NCBI RefSeq assembly: GCF_008642335.1
Contig: NZ_CP029191.1
Coordinates: 1-64,000, forward strand
Source: Streptomyces venezuelae
GTDB lineage: Bacteria > Actinomycetota > Actinomycetes > Streptomycetales > Streptomycetaceae
Reading direction: 5' to 3'
DNA length: 64,000 bases
The notes under the pieces are model-generated. The model had not been told where the DNA came from. It searched no databases and saw only the letters and a program-made list of their open reading frames with translations. Position numbers and translations under genes: made by a program. This document shows positions 32,459-42,559 of this stretch, piece by piece; the first letter of the stretch is position 1, and every line of letters starts with the position of its first letter.

Positions 32459-34642
32459 TCAGGTGCCGACGTCGACGCGGGCGGTCTGTGCGGGGCGCTC
32501 GCCGGTCAGCGGCGCCTCGTCCTCGGGATGGCCCGGGCGCCAGATGCGCGGGCCGATGCTGAGGGACAGGGCGGGGATGAGCAGGCTGCGCACCAGGAAG
32601 GTGTCCAGGAGGATGCCGATGGCGATGAGCAGGCCCTGCTGCAGGGAGGCGACGGTGGGGATGGCGGCCAGGACGCAGAAGGTGGCGGCCAGGACGACGC
32701 CCGCGGAGGTGATGACGCCGCCGGTGACGGTGAGGCCGGTCAGGGTGCCCTCGCGGTGGCCGCGGAGTTTGACCTCCTCGCGGACCCGGGCCATCAGGAA
32801 GATCGTGTAGTCCACGCCGAGGGCGACCAGGAACAGGAAGCCGATCAGCAGCAGGCCGCGGTCGATGCGCGGGTAGTCGATGGCGTGGAAGAGCAGGGAG
32901 GCCGCGCCGACGGCGGAGGCGAAGGAGACGACCACCGACGCCAGCAGGACGAGCGGGGCGACCACCGCGCGCAGCACCAGGACCAGCATGAGGAAGACGA
33001 CCGCGAGGATCAGCGGGATGAGGAGCAGCTCCTCGTCCTTCTGGGCGTCGGAGGTGTCCAGGACGATCGCGGTCTGGCCGCCCACGACGGCCTCGGCGCT
33101 CTCCCCTTGCGTCCGGTCCAGGGCGGTGCGCATCCGCTCGACGGTGTCCTTGGCCGCGGCGGTGTCCGGGGCGGCCTCGAAGACGGCGGTCAGGTGGGTC
33201 CAGCCGCCCGCGGTGCGCTCGCTCGCGGCGGACTCGACGCCGGGGACCTCGCGCACGGTCTGCAGGACGGTGCCGGCCCCGGCGGCGGGCACGTAGATGT
33301 CGGCGGGCGCGGAGGAGCCGGCCGGGAAGTGCTTGGCCAGCAGGTGCTGGCCCTCGACCGAGTCGACGGACTTGGTGAACTGCTCGGCCTGGGTCTGGCC
33401 GGTCTCCACCGTGGTGGTGCCAAGGGCCAGGACGGCCAGGACGCCGATGGAGGCGGCCCAGATCACGCGGGGCCTGCGGCCCACGGCGCCCGCCACGCGG
33501 GCCCAGGTGCCGTGCTCCTTCTCCGCGCTCGCGTCGTAGCCGGGGGTGTGGCGCGGCACGAACGGCCAGAACGTCCAGCGGCCCAGGATGACCAGCAGGG
33601 CGGGCAGCAGGGAGGTCATGGCCAGGAAGACCACCGCGATGCCGATGGCCACGACCGGGCCCAGGCCCTGGGTGGAGTTCATGCTGCCGAAGACCAGGCA
33701 GAGCGTGGCCACGCCCACGGTGGCCGCGGAGGCGGCGAGCGCGGGCAGGGAGCGGCGCACGGCGATCTGCATCGCCTCGTGGCGGTCCTGGTGGCGGTGC
33801 AGTTCCTCGCGGTAGCGGGCGATGAGCAGCAGGGCGTAGTCGGTGCCCACGCCCACGCACAGGATCATCAGGATGTACGCGCTGAGTCCGTTGACGAGCA
33901 GCCCCGCGTGTTTGGCCAGGAGGTAGACCACGCCGCTGGCGACCTGGCTGGCCAGGAAGACGGTGAGCAGCGGGACGATCCACAGGACGGGGCTGCGGTA
34001 GGTGAGCAGGAGCAGCAGGGCGACGACGCCGAGGGCCGCGCCGAGCAGGGCGCCGTCCATGCCGCTGTAGACCTCGGCGAAGTCGCGGACGCTGCCGGCC
34101 TCGCCGGCGATGCGGATGTCCAGGCCGTCGGGTGCGCCCTTCTTGACGATGTCCTCGGAGTCGCTGACGGCGTCGGTGAGCACTCCGTTGTCGCTGGGGC
34201 TGGTGCGCAGCGGGTAGCTGAGGAAGGCGGCCTTGTTGTCGTCGGAGATCTGGGGTTTGGCGACGTCGCCGACGGCGATGTCGTCCTGCAGCGCGGTGCG
34301 GTCGGCCGCGATCTTGTCCCGGTCGGCGTCGGTGAGGCCGCCGCCGCGGGCGTAGATGATGATGGCGGTGCTGCTGTCCTTGTCGGCGAAGTGCTTCTCG
34401 GCCAGCTTGACGGCCTGGGTGGACTGGGCGCTGGAGGGCAGCCAGGTCTCGGGGTCGTTGTCCTGGACGTCGCCCAGCTTGGCGGCGAGGGAGCCGCCGG
34501 CCGAGATGAGCACCAGCCAGATGAGGAGTACGGCCCACTTGGAGCGGCGTCCGCTGACCATGCGGGCATAGCGGGCCAGGAATCCGGCTGCGGCGCCTGG
34601 ACTGTCACTGTGGGTGTCTGGTCGACGACGTAGCGTTGTCAT
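32459..34642 (-). CDS. MMPL/RND-type exporter (ActII-ORF3-like)
   Basis: 727 residues, about 12 transmembrane segments in two halves, each with a large external loop. The family motifs GVGTDYALLLIARYRE and GVDYTIFLMARVREE supply the proton-relay Asp-Tyr pairs. MMPL proteins of Streptomyces type II PKS clusters (ActII-ORF3) export the polyketide or its precursor. ATG 34642 is chosen; TTG 34654 is in frame. It has its own ECF41-type promoter, placing export under the sigma factor encoded divergently. Confidence 0.9.
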   Translation of the reverse strand: MTTLRRRPDTHSDSPGAAAGFLARYARMVSGRRSKWAVLLIWLVLISAGGSLAAKLGDVQDNDPETWLPSSAQSTQAVKLAEKHFADKDSSTAIIIYARGGGLTDADRDKIAADRTALQDDIAVGDVAKPQISDDNKAAFLSYPLRTSPSDNGVLTDAVSDSEDIVKKGAPDGLDIRIAGEAGSVRDFAEVYSGMDGALLGAALGVVALLLLLTYRSPVLWIVPLLTVFLASQVASGVVYLLAKHAGLLVNGLSAYILMILCVGVGTDYALLLIARYREELHRHQDRHEAMQIAVRRSLPALAASAATVGVATLCLVFGSMNSTQGLGPVVAIGIAVVFLAMTSLLPALLVILGRWTFWPFVPRHTPGYDASAEKEHGTWARVAGAVGRRPRVIWAASIGVLAVLALGTTTVETGQTQAEQFTKSVDSVEGQHLLAKHFPAGSSAPADIYVPAAGAGTVLQTVREVPGVESAASERTAGGWTHLTAVFEAAPDTAAAKDTVERMRTALDRTQGESAEAVVGGQTAIVLDTSDAQKDEELLLIPLILAVVFLMLVLVLRAVVAPLVLLASVVVSFASAVGAASLLFHAIDYPRIDRGLLLIGFLFLVALGVDYTIFLMARVREEVKLRGHREGTLTGLTVTGGVITSAGVVLAATFCVLAAIPTVASLQQGLLIAIGILLDTFLVRSLLIPALSLSIGPRIWRPGHPEDEAPLTGERPAQTARVDVGT

Positions 34643-34789
34643 GGTTGCTCGCAAAGGGTCAGGGAGCCTGCTTCGGACAGCTCCGCTCTTGAAAATTCGG
34701 GAGAGAGCGCGACCAGGGGTGCGGCGCCCTGTCGAAGCCGGCGCCGGCGCATCCCGTCACACGCGGGTGGTCCCGTTCGTCACTGCTAT

Positions 34790-34816
34790 GACGCCCGGCA
34801 GCGCGAAGATGTGACA
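34790..34816 (-). promoter_or_regulatory. ECF41-type promoter of the MMPL exporter gene
   Basis: Minus strand TGTCACA (complement of 34810-34816), 16 nt, CGTCATAGCAGTGACG. It is nearly identical to the promoter at 62127-62153. A neighbouring plus-strand TGTCACA (34823-34829) lacks the matching CGTC. Confidence 0.8.
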
Positions 34817-34856
34817 GGCGTTTGTCACACACGGACCGGGATCGAAGGGGACGACG

Positions 34857-35732
34857 GTGGTCATGCAGGAAAACGAACGGTTGGCACGCGCGTTCGAGGA
34901 GAAGCGGCCGCGGCTGCAGGCCGTGGCCCACCGCATGCTCGGCTCGACCGACGAGGCCGAGGACGCCGTGCAGGAAGCCTGGATCCGGCTGCACCGCAGC
35001 GAGACCGACAGCGTGGAGAACCTCGACGGCTGGCTCACCACGGTGGTGAGCCGGGTCTGCCTGGACATGCTGCGCGCCCGCAACCGGCGCGAGGAGTTCC
35101 TGGCCGAGCACGCCGAGCCCTCGGACGATCCCCGCACCGAGGTCGCCTCCGACCCCGAGCACGCGGCCGTGCTCGCCGACTCGGTGGGCCTGGCGATGCT
35201 GGTGGTCCTGGACACCCTCGACCCCGACGAGCGCCTCGCCTTCGTCCTGCACGACACCTTCGCGGTGCCGTTCGCCGACATCGCCGCGATCATCGGGCGC
35301 AGTCCGGCGGCCACCCGGCAGCTGGCCAGCCGGGCCCGGCGGCGCGTGCACGGCGCCTCTCCCCTGCCCGACCTGCAGCGCCAGCACAAGGTCGTGGACG
35401 CCTTCTTGACCGCCGCCCGCAACGGGGAGTTCGAGCGGCTGCTCACCCTGCTGGCGCCCGACGCCTCCATGCACGCCGACGACACGGCGGTACGCATCGG
35501 GGCGGCGCCGCTGACCGAGGGCGCCGAGGGCGTGGCGAGCATCTTCTCCGGCGGTGCGGAGGCGGCCCGGATCGCGCTCATCGACGGGTCGGTGGGGGCG
35601 GTGTGGCAGTCCAAGGTCCGCCCGATCGTGGTCTTCAACTTCACCATCGAGGACGGGCGGATCACCGCGATCGATCTGGTGGCCGGGCCCGAGCGGCTGC
35701 GGGAGCTGGACATCGTGGTGCTGGACGCCTGA
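34857..35732 (+). CDS. ECF41-like RNA polymerase sigma factor (SigJ type)
   Basis: 291 residues from GTG 34857 (AAGGGG 6 nt upstream; ATG 34863 possible). Sigma region 2 (AVAHRMLGSTDEAEDAVQEAWIRLHR, WLTTVVSRVCLDMLRARNRR) and region 4 (DERLAFVLHDTFAVPFADIAAIIGRSPAATRQLASRARRRV) are followed by a SnoaL/NTF2-like C-terminal domain of about 110 residues. This extension defines ECF41/SigJ proteins, in which it modulates activity in place of an anti-sigma factor. The conserved DGGGK-type motif of that domain is DDTAV here, so its sensing may be altered. Three ECF41-type promoters lie in the window and are its probable targets. Confidence 0.9.
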   Translation: MVMQENERLARAFEEKRPRLQAVAHRMLGSTDEAEDAVQEAWIRLHRSETDSVENLDGWLTTVVSRVCLDMLRARNRREEFLAEHAEPSDDPRTEVASDPEHAAVLADSVGLAMLVVLDTLDPDERLAFVLHDTFAVPFADIAAIIGRSPAATRQLASRARRRVHGASPLPDLQRQHKVVDAFLTAARNGEFERLLTLLAPDASMHADDTAVRIGAAPLTEGAEGVASIFSGGAEAARIALIDGSVGAVWQSKVRPIVVFNFTIEDGRITAIDLVAGPERLRELDIVVLDA

Positions 35733-35765
35733 GCGCGGCGGCGGTCCGCTCCCCGGGCGCCGCTC

Positions 35766-35909
35766 AGAGCCTGTCTGTGAACCCCCGTCGTCCGCGCGAA
35801 GCGCGGGCGCAGCGGCGGATTGGGGCCTCCCCTGCTCGAGCGGAGCCGAGAGCTTGGGGGAGTGCGTGCCGGGCGTCGGGGCGCAGGCGGGGGTTCACAG
35901 ACAGGCTCT
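35766..35909. mobile_element. MITE-like element with 22-bp perfect terminal inverted repeats
   Basis: The 22-bp termini (35766-35787 and 35888-35909) are perfectly complementary and begin AGAGCCTGTCTGTGAA. They flank about 100 bp that has an imperfect internal hairpin and no ORF. This is the form of a non-autonomous IS-derived element. It lies between the convergent sigma and hydrolase genes and its right end supplies the first base of the hydrolase stop region. It may act as terminator for both. No target-site duplication is evident beyond CTC/CTG-like flanks. Confidence 0.7.
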
Positions 35910-37318
35910 CAGGCGCCCGGGGGCAGGCACTCCTCCAGGAACGCCAGCGCCCGCAGGTGGTAGGCGCGGGCCGCCCAGCCCAGGCTGATGTTGTGCCCCG
36001 CGCCCGGCTGGTGCTCCAGCAGGACGCGCGGCGCGGCGGTGAAGGCGGCCGCCAGTGCCGCCAGGTCGGGCTCCTGGCGGCGCCACCACAGCTCGTGCTC
36101 GGCGAAGGTGAACCGGACCGGCACCCGCACCCGCGGCGCGAGTCGGTCGAACAGCCCCGGCCAGCCGGCCAGTTCGGCCGCCTCCCGCACCGGCATCGGC
36201 GCGACCGTGCCCGCGCTCTGCCGGAAGGTGCCCGGCGGATACAGCCGCAGCGGCCCCCAGTGCCGGCGCCGGGAGGCGGGCCGGCGGTGGCGCACCTCGT
36301 CCTCGGCGCCTGGCGCGTAGTGCCGCCCGCAGCCGGAGATGTCCACGCCGAGCAGCCCGGCGCCGTCCCCGGCGTGCGCGGCCAGCGCGAGGGCCAGCTT
36401 GCCGCCGAAGGAGTGCGCCAGCACGAAGTGGCCGGCGCCCACCGGATGGCGGCCGGCGAAGTCGGCGAGGGCGGCGCGCAGCAGCGGCGTCTGCTCCGCC
36501 AGGGGCAGGCCCTCGGGCAGGGCGGCCGCGGAGCGGCCGTAACCGGGCCGGTCCACGGCCAGCACGGTGCAGCCGAGCCGCGCCCCGAGCCGGAGCAGGG
36601 ACAGCTCCGAGCGGGCCCGCCCGTGAAAGTAGCCCGCACGCATACCGCCCCCGTGCACCGCCACGACCAGCGCCCGCGGAGGGCCTGCCGGTTCACACAG
36701 CAGCGCGGAGAGGGCGAGCCCGCCGGCATCCAGAACGACCGACCGCACTTCGCCCGGCCCCTCCTCGGGCGGGGTGGTCCCGGCGGGGCCGGGGGCTTTG
36801 GGTGGTGTGCGGGGAGCCTTCTGGCGGGGTGGCGGGGCGGTGGTGTCCGGATGCTCCGCGGGTAGGGCGACTCCGGCTACGGCGGGGGCTGTTGGGGCTG
36901 CGCGGGGCGCATCCTGGCGAGGTGGCGGGGGGCGGTCGGCGGTTCCCGGATGCTCCTCGGGCGGGGCAACCCAAGTCGGGCCGGGGGCCGTTGATGCTAT
37001 GTGGGGCGCGCCCTGCCGGGATGGCAGGGCGGGGGCGGTGGCGCCCGGATGCTCCGCGGGCGGGGCACCTCCGGCTGCGGCGGGTGCTGTTGTGGCTGCG
37101 TGGGGCGCGCCCTGGCGGGGTGGCGGGGCGGGGGTGGGGGTGTCCAGGGCGAGCGGGTGTCCTTCGCCTGGCTGGTGCGCGGGCGGGGCAATTTCCGCCG
37201 GGGCTGGTGCTGTTGGCGCCGGGCGGGGGGCCTCCTGGCGGGGTGGCGGGGCGGGGGTGGGGGTGTCCGGGGGCTCTTTGGGTGGGGTGGGTCCGGGCGG
37301 GGCGGGGGCCGTTGGCAC
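35909..37318 (-). CDS. Alpha/beta hydrolase with a 190-residue Pro-rich repeat extension
   Basis: 469 residues from GTG 37318, whose first base is shared with the TAG of the preceding flavin monooxygenase gene (TAGTG). The C-terminal 280 residues are an alpha/beta hydrolase: oxyanion region VHGGGMRAGYFHG, nucleophile Ser in LAHSFGGKLAL, catalytic His in PGAGHNISLG. Residues 1 to about 190 are about five degenerate repeats of ~35 residues built on APPPRQxAPRxAPTAPA...PPAEHPG. If translation instead starts at GTG 36748 the repeats would be untranslated, but the frame and overlap favour the long form. Substrate unknown; it could be a cluster esterase or thioesterase. Confidence 0.75.
   Translation of the reverse strand: MPTAPAPPGPTPPKEPPDTPTPAPPPRQEAPRPAPTAPAPAEIAPPAHQPGEGHPLALDTPTPAPPPRQGAPHAATTAPAAAGGAPPAEHPGATAPALPSRQGAPHIASTAPGPTWVAPPEEHPGTADRPPPPRQDAPRAAPTAPAVAGVALPAEHPDTTAPPPRQKAPRTPPKAPGPAGTTPPEEGPGEVRSVVLDAGGLALSALLCEPAGPPRALVVAVHGGGMRAGYFHGRARSELSLLRLGARLGCTVLAVDRPGYGRSAAALPEGLPLAEQTPLLRAALADFAGRHPVGAGHFVLAHSFGGKLALALAAHAGDGAGLLGVDISGCGRHYAPGAEDEVRHRRPASRRRHWGPLRLYPPGTFRQSAGTVAPMPVREAAELAGWPGLFDRLAPRVRVPVRFTFAEHELWWRRQEPDLAALAAAFTAAPRVLLEHQPGAGHNISLGWAARAYHLRALAFLEECLPPGA
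36749..37318 (-). repeat. Degenerate ~105-bp repeats encoding a Pro/Ala-rich segment
   Basis: About five repeats, each encoding a PPPRQ-APxxAPTAPA-PPAEHPG module, precede the hydrolase domain. Composition is Pro/Ala over 50 percent by eye. Spacing is roughly regular. Confidence 0.75.
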
Positions 37319-38892
37319 TAGGACGCTCGTTTCGGGCCGAACCAGTGGGTCAGGGCTGCGGTCAGGCCGGCAGGGGTGTCCTGGCTCGTCCAGGCCACGT
37401 GGCCGTCGGGGCGGACCAACAGGGCGTCCAGGTCGGTCAGGACGTCGGTGGCGCCCTCGGACGGTTTGGCGGTGGCCGTGATCGTGTGGATCCGGTCGGC
37501 CCAGGGGGCGGCCGCGGCGCGCAGGGCCGGGTTGTCGGTCAGGTCGAGGAGGATGCCGCGGGCCGGGTGCAGCAGGCGGGCGGTGTCGCTCTCGCCGTCG
37601 GCGCCGGTCAGGGGGCGCTTGGGCAGGCGGCGGCCGAGCAGGGGGTGGGGGGCGGGTGAGGGGGCCGTGCCGGGCGGGGTCATGTCGTAGTGGATGTCCA
37701 GGTGGCTGACGATCCCGGCCAGGTGGCGCTTGACCTCGTCGTGTGCGAGCAGTTCGGTGAACAGGGCCCGCAGCGGGTCCGACTGCTCGCCGCCCAGGAA
37801 CACGATGCCCTGTGCGCGGGTGTTCATCAGCAGGCGCTGCCCGACCGGATGCCGCTCGGCGTGGTAGGTGTCCAGCAGACCCGCCGGAGCGGTGCCGCAC
37901 ACCGTGGCGGCCAGCTTCCAGCCGAGGTTGACCGCGTCCTGCACGCCGGTGCTCAGCCCCTGCCCGCCCGCCGGGAGGTGGATGTGCGCCGCGTCGCCCG
38001 CCAGCAGCACCCGCCCGCGCCGGTAGGTGTCGGCCTGGCGGGTGGCGTCGCTGAAGGAGGAGACCCACTGCGCGCTGCCGGCGCTGATGTCCTCGCCGGT
38101 GATGTGCCGCCAGGCGGCGGCGACCTCGGCGAAGGTGATGTCGTCGTCGCGCTCGTGGGCCGGCACGCCGTGCGGGCAGACGATGATGCGGTCCACGCCC
38201 TCCCCGAGCGGGGCCGCCATCACCATGCCGTTGGGCAGCCGCTCCCCCAAGAAGCGGGGCTTGAGACCGCAGCCCACCACGTCGGCCAGGTACATGGTGC
38301 GGGTGGCGGGCAGGCCGGGGAAGCCGAAACCGGCCGCCTTGCGGATGCCGCTCTGTCCCCCGTCGCAGCCCACCAGGTAGGCGGCGCGCAGCCGGCGGAC
38401 CCCGTCGGGGGTGCGGGCGGTCACCTCGACGTGGTCGCCGTCCAGGAAGCCCTCGGCGATGTCCGTCACCTGCCAGCCGCGCCGGATGTCGGCGCCCAGC
38501 TCCCCGGCCCAGGCCTCCAGGACCGCCTCGGTCTGGTTCTGCGGGATGCCGCGGGCCCCGAAGTGGGCGTCCTCCAGCGCGGTGTAGTCGAACTGCACCC
38601 CGCCGAAGTGGCCCAGCGGGCTGACCTCCAGGCTGGGGCCCTGCCCGAAGCGGGGCAGCAGGCCGCGCTGGTCGAAGACCTCCATGGCCCGGGCGGTGAA
38701 GCCGAGGCCGCGCGACTGCCCGGTCGGCTCGGGAAGCCGCTCCAGGAGGGTGACGCGCGCCCCGCCCAGGCGCAGTTCGCCCGCGAGCATCAGCCCCGCC
38801 GGGCCGGCGCCGACCACGATGACGTCAGTGACGTCGGGGCCGTCGGTGCCGGTGGTGCCGGTGGTGCCGGTGGTCACTGCTGTCCCCGCCAT
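37318..38892 (-). CDS. Class A flavin monooxygenase (angucycline tailoring) 1
   Basis: 524 residues. It has the PHBH-type fold with FAD motif VIVVGAGPAGLMLAGELRLGG (after a Thr/Gly-rich start), the DG motif LVGCDGGQSGIRKAAG, and the second FAD motif GDAAHIHLPAGGQGLSTGVQDAVNLGWKLA. A thioredoxin-like C-terminal domain is typical of aromatic polyketide hydroxylases such as those of the PgaE/JadH group. It is the last oxygenase of the operon, read after the second monooxygenase and directly before the hydrolase (1-nt overlap). Likely roles are C12 oxygenation/dehydration or C5 hydroxylation of the angucycline; position does not decide. Confidence 0.9.
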   Translation of the reverse strand: MAGTAVTTGTTGTTGTDGPDVTDVIVVGAGPAGLMLAGELRLGGARVTLLERLPEPTGQSRGLGFTARAMEVFDQRGLLPRFGQGPSLEVSPLGHFGGVQFDYTALEDAHFGARGIPQNQTEAVLEAWAGELGADIRRGWQVTDIAEGFLDGDHVEVTARTPDGVRRLRAAYLVGCDGGQSGIRKAAGFGFPGLPATRTMYLADVVGCGLKPRFLGERLPNGMVMAAPLGEGVDRIIVCPHGVPAHERDDDITFAEVAAAWRHITGEDISAGSAQWVSSFSDATRQADTYRRGRVLLAGDAAHIHLPAGGQGLSTGVQDAVNLGWKLAATVCGTAPAGLLDTYHAERHPVGQRLLMNTRAQGIVFLGGEQSDPLRALFTELLAHDEVKRHLAGIVSHLDIHYDMTPPGTAPSPAPHPLLGRRLPKRPLTGADGESDTARLLHPARGILLDLTDNPALRAAAAPWADRIHTITATAKPSEGATDVLTDLDALLVRPDGHVAWTSQDTPAGLTAALTHWFGPKRAS

Positions 38893-38934
38893 GATGTTCC
38901 TGCCTCTCCTCGCTCGCGGATGTCGTGACGTGCG

Positions 38935-40470
<1,536 letters not shown>

Positions 40471-40471
40471 G

Positions 40472-41416
40472 TCAGTGCGTCCGCTCCGCGTAGTCCTTGG
40501 CATGGCCCAGCGTGGCGCGGCTGTTGGTGGACAGGGCGCTGTGCACGTAGGCGCGGGCGTCGGCGACGGTGGCCTGTTCGCCGAGGATCCCGGCGATGTT
40601 GGCGGTGTTGATCGACACGGTGTGCTGGGAGGCGGCCTCGGTGGTGCCCCGGCCGGTGTCGGTGAACGTCCAGTAGCCGGTGTGCAGGGTCATCAGGGCG
40701 GGCAGGGTGACCTGCTTGTAGGCGATCTTGTGGGTGTCCAGGGCGACCCGGTAGGACTTGGTGGTGTGCACCGAGCCGTCCTTGGCGCGGGTGTCCATCT
40801 CCAGGATCTGCAGGCCGGGGGCGGGTTCCTCGAAGCGTACGGTGGCCACGTGCGGCAGCCGTTCGGGCCAGCGCCCGGCCTCGTTGACGAAGTCGAAGGC
40901 GTCCTTGGCCGCGCCGTTGATCTCCACGGTGTCGGTGAAGGAGAACAGGAGGTCCTCGCTCTCGGCGGCGTGGGCCTGTTCGACGTTGTCCTTGAGGGCG
41001 GCCAGTTCGGCGGTGCTGTTGGTGTCCACGGCCCTCTCGATCCACTCGAGGTCCTGCGGGTCGTCGTCGATGGCCCGGTAGTCGTGCAGCAGCCGCACCC
41101 GGGAGGTGTCCGCGCCCTGCGGTTCCACGATCCAGGTGCCGCCCATCGCGGCGACCGGGGCGGTGGTGACCTCCTGGCGGAAGGTGATGCGCAGCGTGTC
41201 GGGGTCCAGGGTGCGGCGCGAGGTCCAGTTCTTGGCCTCGCCGTTGGCGGTGGCCCAGATGTGGATGCGCTCCTGGTGCGCGCCCGTCTCCTCGCGCTCG
41301 ACGTGGATGGTGGGCGGGAAGATCTGCGGCCAGTGGCTCACGTCCGCCAGCAGGCGGTAGACCGTGGCGGCGGGCGCGCCGACGGTGATCTCGTGCTCGA
41401 CCTGACGCGTCGTCAT
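40472..41416 (-). CDS. Didomain aromatase/cyclase
   Basis: 314 residues made of two START/Bet v1-like polyketide cyclase domains (residues about 1-150 and 155-305). The first begins VEHEITVGAPAATVYRLLADVSHWPQIFPPTIHVERE; the second contains VEINGAAKDAFDFVNEAGRWPERLPHVATVRFEE. Didomain ARO/CYC enzymes aromatise the first ring of C9-reduced polyketides, consistent with the neighbouring ketoreductase. With the JadI-like cyclase it indicates a benz[a]anthracene (angucycline) fold. Confidence 0.9.
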   Translation of the reverse strand: MTTRQVEHEITVGAPAATVYRLLADVSHWPQIFPPTIHVEREETGAHQERIHIWATANGEAKNWTSRRTLDPDTLRITFRQEVTTAPVAAMGGTWIVEPQGADTSRVRLLHDYRAIDDDPQDLEWIERAVDTNSTAELAALKDNVEQAHAAESEDLLFSFTDTVEINGAAKDAFDFVNEAGRWPERLPHVATVRFEEPAPGLQILEMDTRAKDGSVHTTKSYRVALDTHKIAYKQVTLPALMTLHTGYWTFTDTGRGTTEAASQHTVSINTANIAGILGEQATVADARAYVHSALSTNSRATLGHAKDYAERTH

Positions 41417-41471
41417 GACTGCTGCTCCTTGTGCGGCGGCGGGCGGGGCGGTCGGGGCGGGGCGGTGGGTG

Positions 41472-42257
41472 TCAGAAGTTGCCGAGGCCGCCGCAGACGT
41501 TGAGGGCCTGGGAGGTGATGGAGGCGGCGGTGTCGGAGGCGAGGTAGCCGATGAGGCCGGCGACTTCGTCGGGGGTGCTGTAGCGGCCGAGGGGGATCTT
41601 GGCCTGGAACTTGGTGAGGATGGCCTCTTCGGTGGTGTCGTAGGCGGCGGCGTATCCCTGGCGCACCCGCTGGGCCATGGGGGTCTCCACGTAGCCGGGG
41701 CATACGGCGTTGACGGTGATGCCGGTGGGGGCCAGTTCGTTGCCGAGCGCCTTGGTGAAGCCGACGACGCCGTGTTTGGAGGCGGAGTAGGGGGCGCCGA
41801 GCACGACGCCCTGTTTGCCGGCGGTGGAGGCGACGTTGATGATGCGGCCGCGGTCCTGCTCGCGCATGCGGCCGGTGGTCAGCACCGCGCGGGTCATGCG
41901 GAAGACGCTGTTGAGGTTGGTGTCGATGACGTCGTCCCACAGCTCGTCGGCGATGTCCGCGGTCACCCCGCCGCCGGAACGGCCGGCGTTGTTGACCAGG
42001 ACGTCCACGGGCCCGTGGCGCTCCACGGCGGTGCTGACGAAGGCGGTGACGGACGCCTTGTCGCGTACGTCGAGCGCGCTTCCGTCGGCGTCCAGGCCCT
42101 CCTCGCGCAGCTGCTTGACGGTGGAGGCCACGTTCTCCGCGGTGCGGGCGCCGAGGAAGACGCGGTGGCCCTGCCGGGCCAGCAGGCGGGCGGCGGCCAG
42201 GCCGATGCCGCTGGTGGCGCCGGTGACGAGGGCGAGGCGGGGGGCGGTTGCTGTCAT
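41472..42257 (-). CDS. Polyketide C9-ketoreductase (ActIII-like)
   Basis: 261 residues, classical short-chain dehydrogenase. NADPH loop TGATSGIGLAAARLLARQG, NNAGRSGGG, and catalytic Ser/Tyr/Lys in NVASTAGKQG and YSASKHG. The PGYVETPMA loop and LNVCGGLGNF end match ActIII-type enzymes that reduce the C9 carbonyl of the nascent chain. It sits between the ACP and the aromatase in the PKS operon. Confidence 0.93.
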   Translation of the reverse strand: MTATAPRLALVTGATSGIGLAAARLLARQGHRVFLGARTAENVASTVKQLREEGLDADGSALDVRDKASVTAFVSTAVERHGPVDVLVNNAGRSGGGVTADIADELWDDVIDTNLNSVFRMTRAVLTTGRMREQDRGRIINVASTAGKQGVVLGAPYSASKHGVVGFTKALGNELAPTGITVNAVCPGYVETPMAQRVRQGYAAAYDTTEEAILTKFQAKIPLGRYSTPDEVAGLIGYLASDTAASITSQALNVCGGLGNF

Positions 42258-42270
42258 GGCGGGTGTCCTC

Positions 42271-42540
42271 TCAGGCCACGCGGGCGGCGGCCAGCCGCTC
42301 GTTGACGGTGCGGATCAGTTCCCGGGGGGTCAGGGCGTCGCTGAGCGTGTCGTCGTCCAGCGCGATGCCCCACTCGCGCTCGATGCAGCCGCCGGTCTCC
42401 AGGAGGGCCAGCGACTCGTAGCCCAGGTCACCGAAGGTGGTGTCCAGGATGTCGTCGTCCGGCGGGGCGGCCTCGTCGGCGCCCGCGGCCTCGACGAGGA
42501 TGCGCTTGAGGTCGTCCAGGGTAAATCGCTGTTCGCTCAT
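42271..42540 (-). CDS. Acyl carrier protein of the type II PKS
   Basis: 89 residues. The phosphopantetheine Ser lies in DLGYESLALLETG, followed by acidic helix II/III typical of type II ACPs. It follows KS-beta in the usual KS-alpha, KS-beta, ACP order. No phosphopantetheinyl transferase is encoded in the window. Confidence 0.95.
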   Translation of the reverse strand: MSEQRFTLDDLKRILVEAAGADEAAPPDDDILDTTFGDLGYESLALLETGGCIEREWGIALDDDTLSDALTPRELIRTVNERLAAARVA

Positions 42541-42559
42541 GTCGGTCTGCTTCCTTGTC

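Noticed and set aside
34823..34845. Plus-strand ECF41 promoter for the sigma gene itself
   Set aside because: TGTCACA is present but no CGTC follows at 16 nt, and the start codon would be too close.
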